From: Larimichthys crocea
Lineage: Eukaryota > Chordata > Actinopteri > Sciaenidae
Assembly: GCF_000972845.2 (NCBI RefSeq)
Contig: NC_040025.1
Coordinates: forward strand, 19,771,399-19,835,398
Length of the DNA stretch: 64,000 bases
Direction of reading: 5' to 3'
Made by a program: the position numbers and the translations under genes. The notes under the pieces were generated by a model that saw only the letters and a program-made list of their open reading frames with translations, was not told the origin of the DNA and did not search any database. The first letter of the stretch is position 1, and every line of letters begins with the position of its first letter. This document shows, piece after piece, positions 61,400-64,000 of this stretch.

Positions 61400-64000
61400 C
61401 AGTCTTTTAGCACCACTTTGATGGATGAGGATTGATGTGACCTACGTTGAATTGTGTGCCTACATGCGTTTTTGTGTATGAGAGAAGACAGACAATCCCC
61501 TCAGGCTATATAGTCAGGGTATCACCAGGCGCGCGCACACACACACATTTTTTGATGGTTGGTGTTACACTGCAGCTACCCTCTTCCTGATCAGTAGTGC
61601 AGCCCCGGGCTCTTCCGGAGTCTCTCACCCCTATGAGTCCAACTCCCCCCTGTCTGGCCTACTATACCAATGCCACCCCTCTCTTCTTATTTTCTCTCTT
61701 CTCTCTCTGTCTTTCTCTCTCTCATTAATCAATGTCAAGCCGTCCAACAACAAGGCCGGCATTCTTTCCCTGCCTGCCTCCTCGGTTCCTCGTATATGTC
61801 ATTGTGCCCTGACCCTCCCCCTCCACCAACTCGGCGGCCACCATCATCCTTTCACATGGCCGCAGAGCCGAAACCCAGGCCCACACTGCCAACATGAAAG
61901 GTTGTTCAGAAGCAGCATACGGAAGAGAAAAAAGTGAGGAGGAGGCATTTTTCTCTCACTTCTGTCTTTTCTTCCTCCCTTTTCCTGCCTTGCTCTGGCC
62001 AGGGGAAGAAAGGGATTCCATAGTCGTTTACATAATTCATGGGACACACAGGAGAAAACGAGCCATTGAGTAGTAAAAAAAAGTTTGGATGGAGCAGTCA
62101 TGGGGGGTGGAGGGATATGTATGCCAGTCTTTGTGCCCCCGGACCCATCTTCCCTGCTTTTCTCCATTCATCACCACTCCCCACACACACAGTCATTGTC
62201 CCATGTTCGTCATTAACCTCTGGTATAAGTCAGCCGCCTCTCTTCCTATCAAGACATGTCTCCATGGGAAAGAAATAATTTCATCATGTCTTGGCAAACC
62301 AGGGAAATAGATGTTTCGTGGCCCTTTTCTTTGCTGATGTAGACATTTTGATGGACACCACAGAGGCAAAAGTCATTAACCTGAACGTACTGTAGCTATC
62401 AAGGCAGAGAAAGGGAGAGGCAGAGCTTTGGTTAGATGAAATTAAACTTGATTATGGTGAGGTGATGCTGACGTTAGCCATAAAGATTCATTCTCAGACA
62501 TGTTCACATGATATTCACACATAAGACACTGAGAAACACATAAAATCAGCACCTCAAGCATTTCTAAATGTCCCATGGGCGCTTGTTTTACAGTATTTAT
62601 AGGTGTCTCATTGTCACATGCTGCATTTGCACTTTTTTTTTCCCATCCTGCATTTCCCCTATTAACCTGAAAATAAGTAAAGTAAATCACAGACACATCA
62701 CATCCTATCACTAATACCCTGTTTAAATACTTAACTGTCCACGTTTACATTGAATAATGAGACCACTTCTCGCATGAGCTCCTCAGCATGCCATTTGTTT
62801 ACAAAGAAGCAGATTGTCTCCAAATCAGCAGTCATTTTGGGGGGGGAGCATGTGCTTAGAAATCCTTTCTCTCTCCGCGTCCTCCTTCCCCGAGCATCTG
62901 TATGTATTTGTTGTACTAATGAACGGAACAAAAGTTTCCGGGGGCCCTTTGGAAGGGGGGAACGGTTTGTGAGAGAGAACAGCCGAAGCAAGGCTGAAGT
63001 GGGGTCTACTGAGTGGTCAGTCGCCATGAGGTTGACAGTGAGAGAACAGAAGACAGCGAGAGTGATGGAGACTTGACCCCTGCAACCCCTTCCCTCCTTT
63101 CTCTTGCCTTTTCCTCCAACCCCTCCTCAACCCTTCTCTGTAGATGATAGATGACCCTCCCTCTCATTCATGTCAAAAGCTCTTGCCCCCCTCAGACCTC
63201 CGAAGTCACATGCCTATTGTCTACACATGTGCACATACGCACATGCACGCGCACGCCGCGTACACACACTGTCGCAGCCGTCTAGTCCATCTCCTCATCA
63301 ACCCAAAGACCATCAGTCTTTTTCATCTGTGCCAGTGCTTAGCGAGACTCTTTTCAACCTTACATGTAGACCTACAGAATTTGTCATAGACACACATATA
63401 TACAGACACACACACTCGCTATCACTCCCACTGAGACCTTTACCTCCAGGCAGCAGGTATGGATTTGTAAAGAGTTGGAGACGAATGAATGGATGGATAG
63501 ACGGATCTGGAAAAGGGCGGGGAGAGGTGTAGAACGAGGAGTGCAGAACGGACACTGGGCAGTAAATTACTTTGCCAATCAATCTTCCCCCTGGGTACCC
63601 TTGATGAAAGCTGTCCAAAGTTTCCCCCACTACTTTAAGTAACCCTCCTACAGTTTGTCAGCAGAGGGCTGGGAAATAGGGTGGACAAACAAGTCACAAG
63701 ATTAAATGTTGCTGGGAGGAGAGAGGAAAGTAGAGTAAAAAACAGAGAGGACCGTAGGAATGGAGAGAAATTGGGAGGTCAAGTTCGAGAGAAAATGAGT
63801 GTGTATGTGTGAAGAGAGTAGAGTTTGGACTGAAGAACAGGCAGAGATGTGCTGTGGGGATGGAAAGAGGCACTCATGCACTATAGAAAAAATGGAAACT
63901 GTTAAGGAAGGTTTGCACTGAGGAATGTGTCGTATTTCTTCTCACTTTGGGTTTAGTAGCTTCTGACACACACACATACACACACGCACACACTTACAAA

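Larger units (their letters stand above)
44245..64000 (+). other. prdm16: prdm16 intron 2 (5' part; 3' end outside the window)
   Basis: From the donor at 44245 to the window end, no exon encoding the rest of the PR domain (the part starting QILTDVE in mammals) was recognised. The intron is therefore longer than 19.7 kb here. It holds CA arrays, a nested tandem repeat, MITE-like and SINE-like repeats, a strong hairpin and G-rich motifs, each listed separately. Stretches where I see nothing distinctive are 44800-46380, 46440-48360, 48520-49840, 51140-52080, 53030-54150, 56000-57700, 58210-59120, 59500-61360 and 61410-63960, apart from pyrimidine-rich tracts and short CA runs. Confidence 0.78.

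Overview
This is eukaryotic, intron-dominated DNA, almost certainly from a percomorph-type bony fish. It is AT-leaning, contains more than a dozen long CA/GT arrays and (CTTT)n, (ATCC)n and (AGAC)n microsatellites, and carries several interspersed repeat families familiar from teleost genomes. One protein-coding segment is convincing: a 470-bp internal exon at 43775-44244 on the + strand. Its product is the N-terminal region and the start of the PR domain of PRDM16. Its acceptor is phase 1 and its donor phase 0, which fits the second coding exon of vertebrate PRDM16. No other exon of the gene was recognised, so the window reads as more than 43.7 kb of intron 1, one exon, and more than 19.7 kb of intron 2.

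Layout. 1-43774 is intron. It holds CA/GT microsatellites, a hAT-like transposon fragment (about 2327-2810), a MITE-like copy (about 9275-9545), several SINE/LINE-tail-like fragments, a CpG-dense island (27236-27490), a pair of diverged copies of an AT-rich element about 1.1 kb apart (32394-32475 and 33536-33606), two RFX X-box-like palindromes, and a nearly perfect 57-bp palindrome (39866-39922). 43775-44244 is the prdm16 exon, with a His/Asn/Ser-rich stretch that I do not recall in mammalian PRDM16. 44245-64000 is intron. It holds a nested 2 x 33 bp tandem repeat flanked by 33-bp direct repeats (48370-48510), a MITE-like element (49842-50112), a 73-nt microRNA-precursor-like hairpin (52956-53028), G-quadruplex motifs (55358-55380 and 55970-55993), and two more repeat copies (57727-57980 and 58090-58206).

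How it works together. The exon supplies the acidic linker and the first strand of the PR domain to a nuclear zinc-finger chromatin regulator. The long flanking introns are where tissue-specific enhancers of this gene would be expected, but no enhancer can be proven from one sequence. I found no self-contained new gene system. The items most worth testing are the 52956-53028 hairpin, the 39866-39922 palindrome, the duplicated element pair, the CpG-dense island and the low-complexity insertion in the exon.
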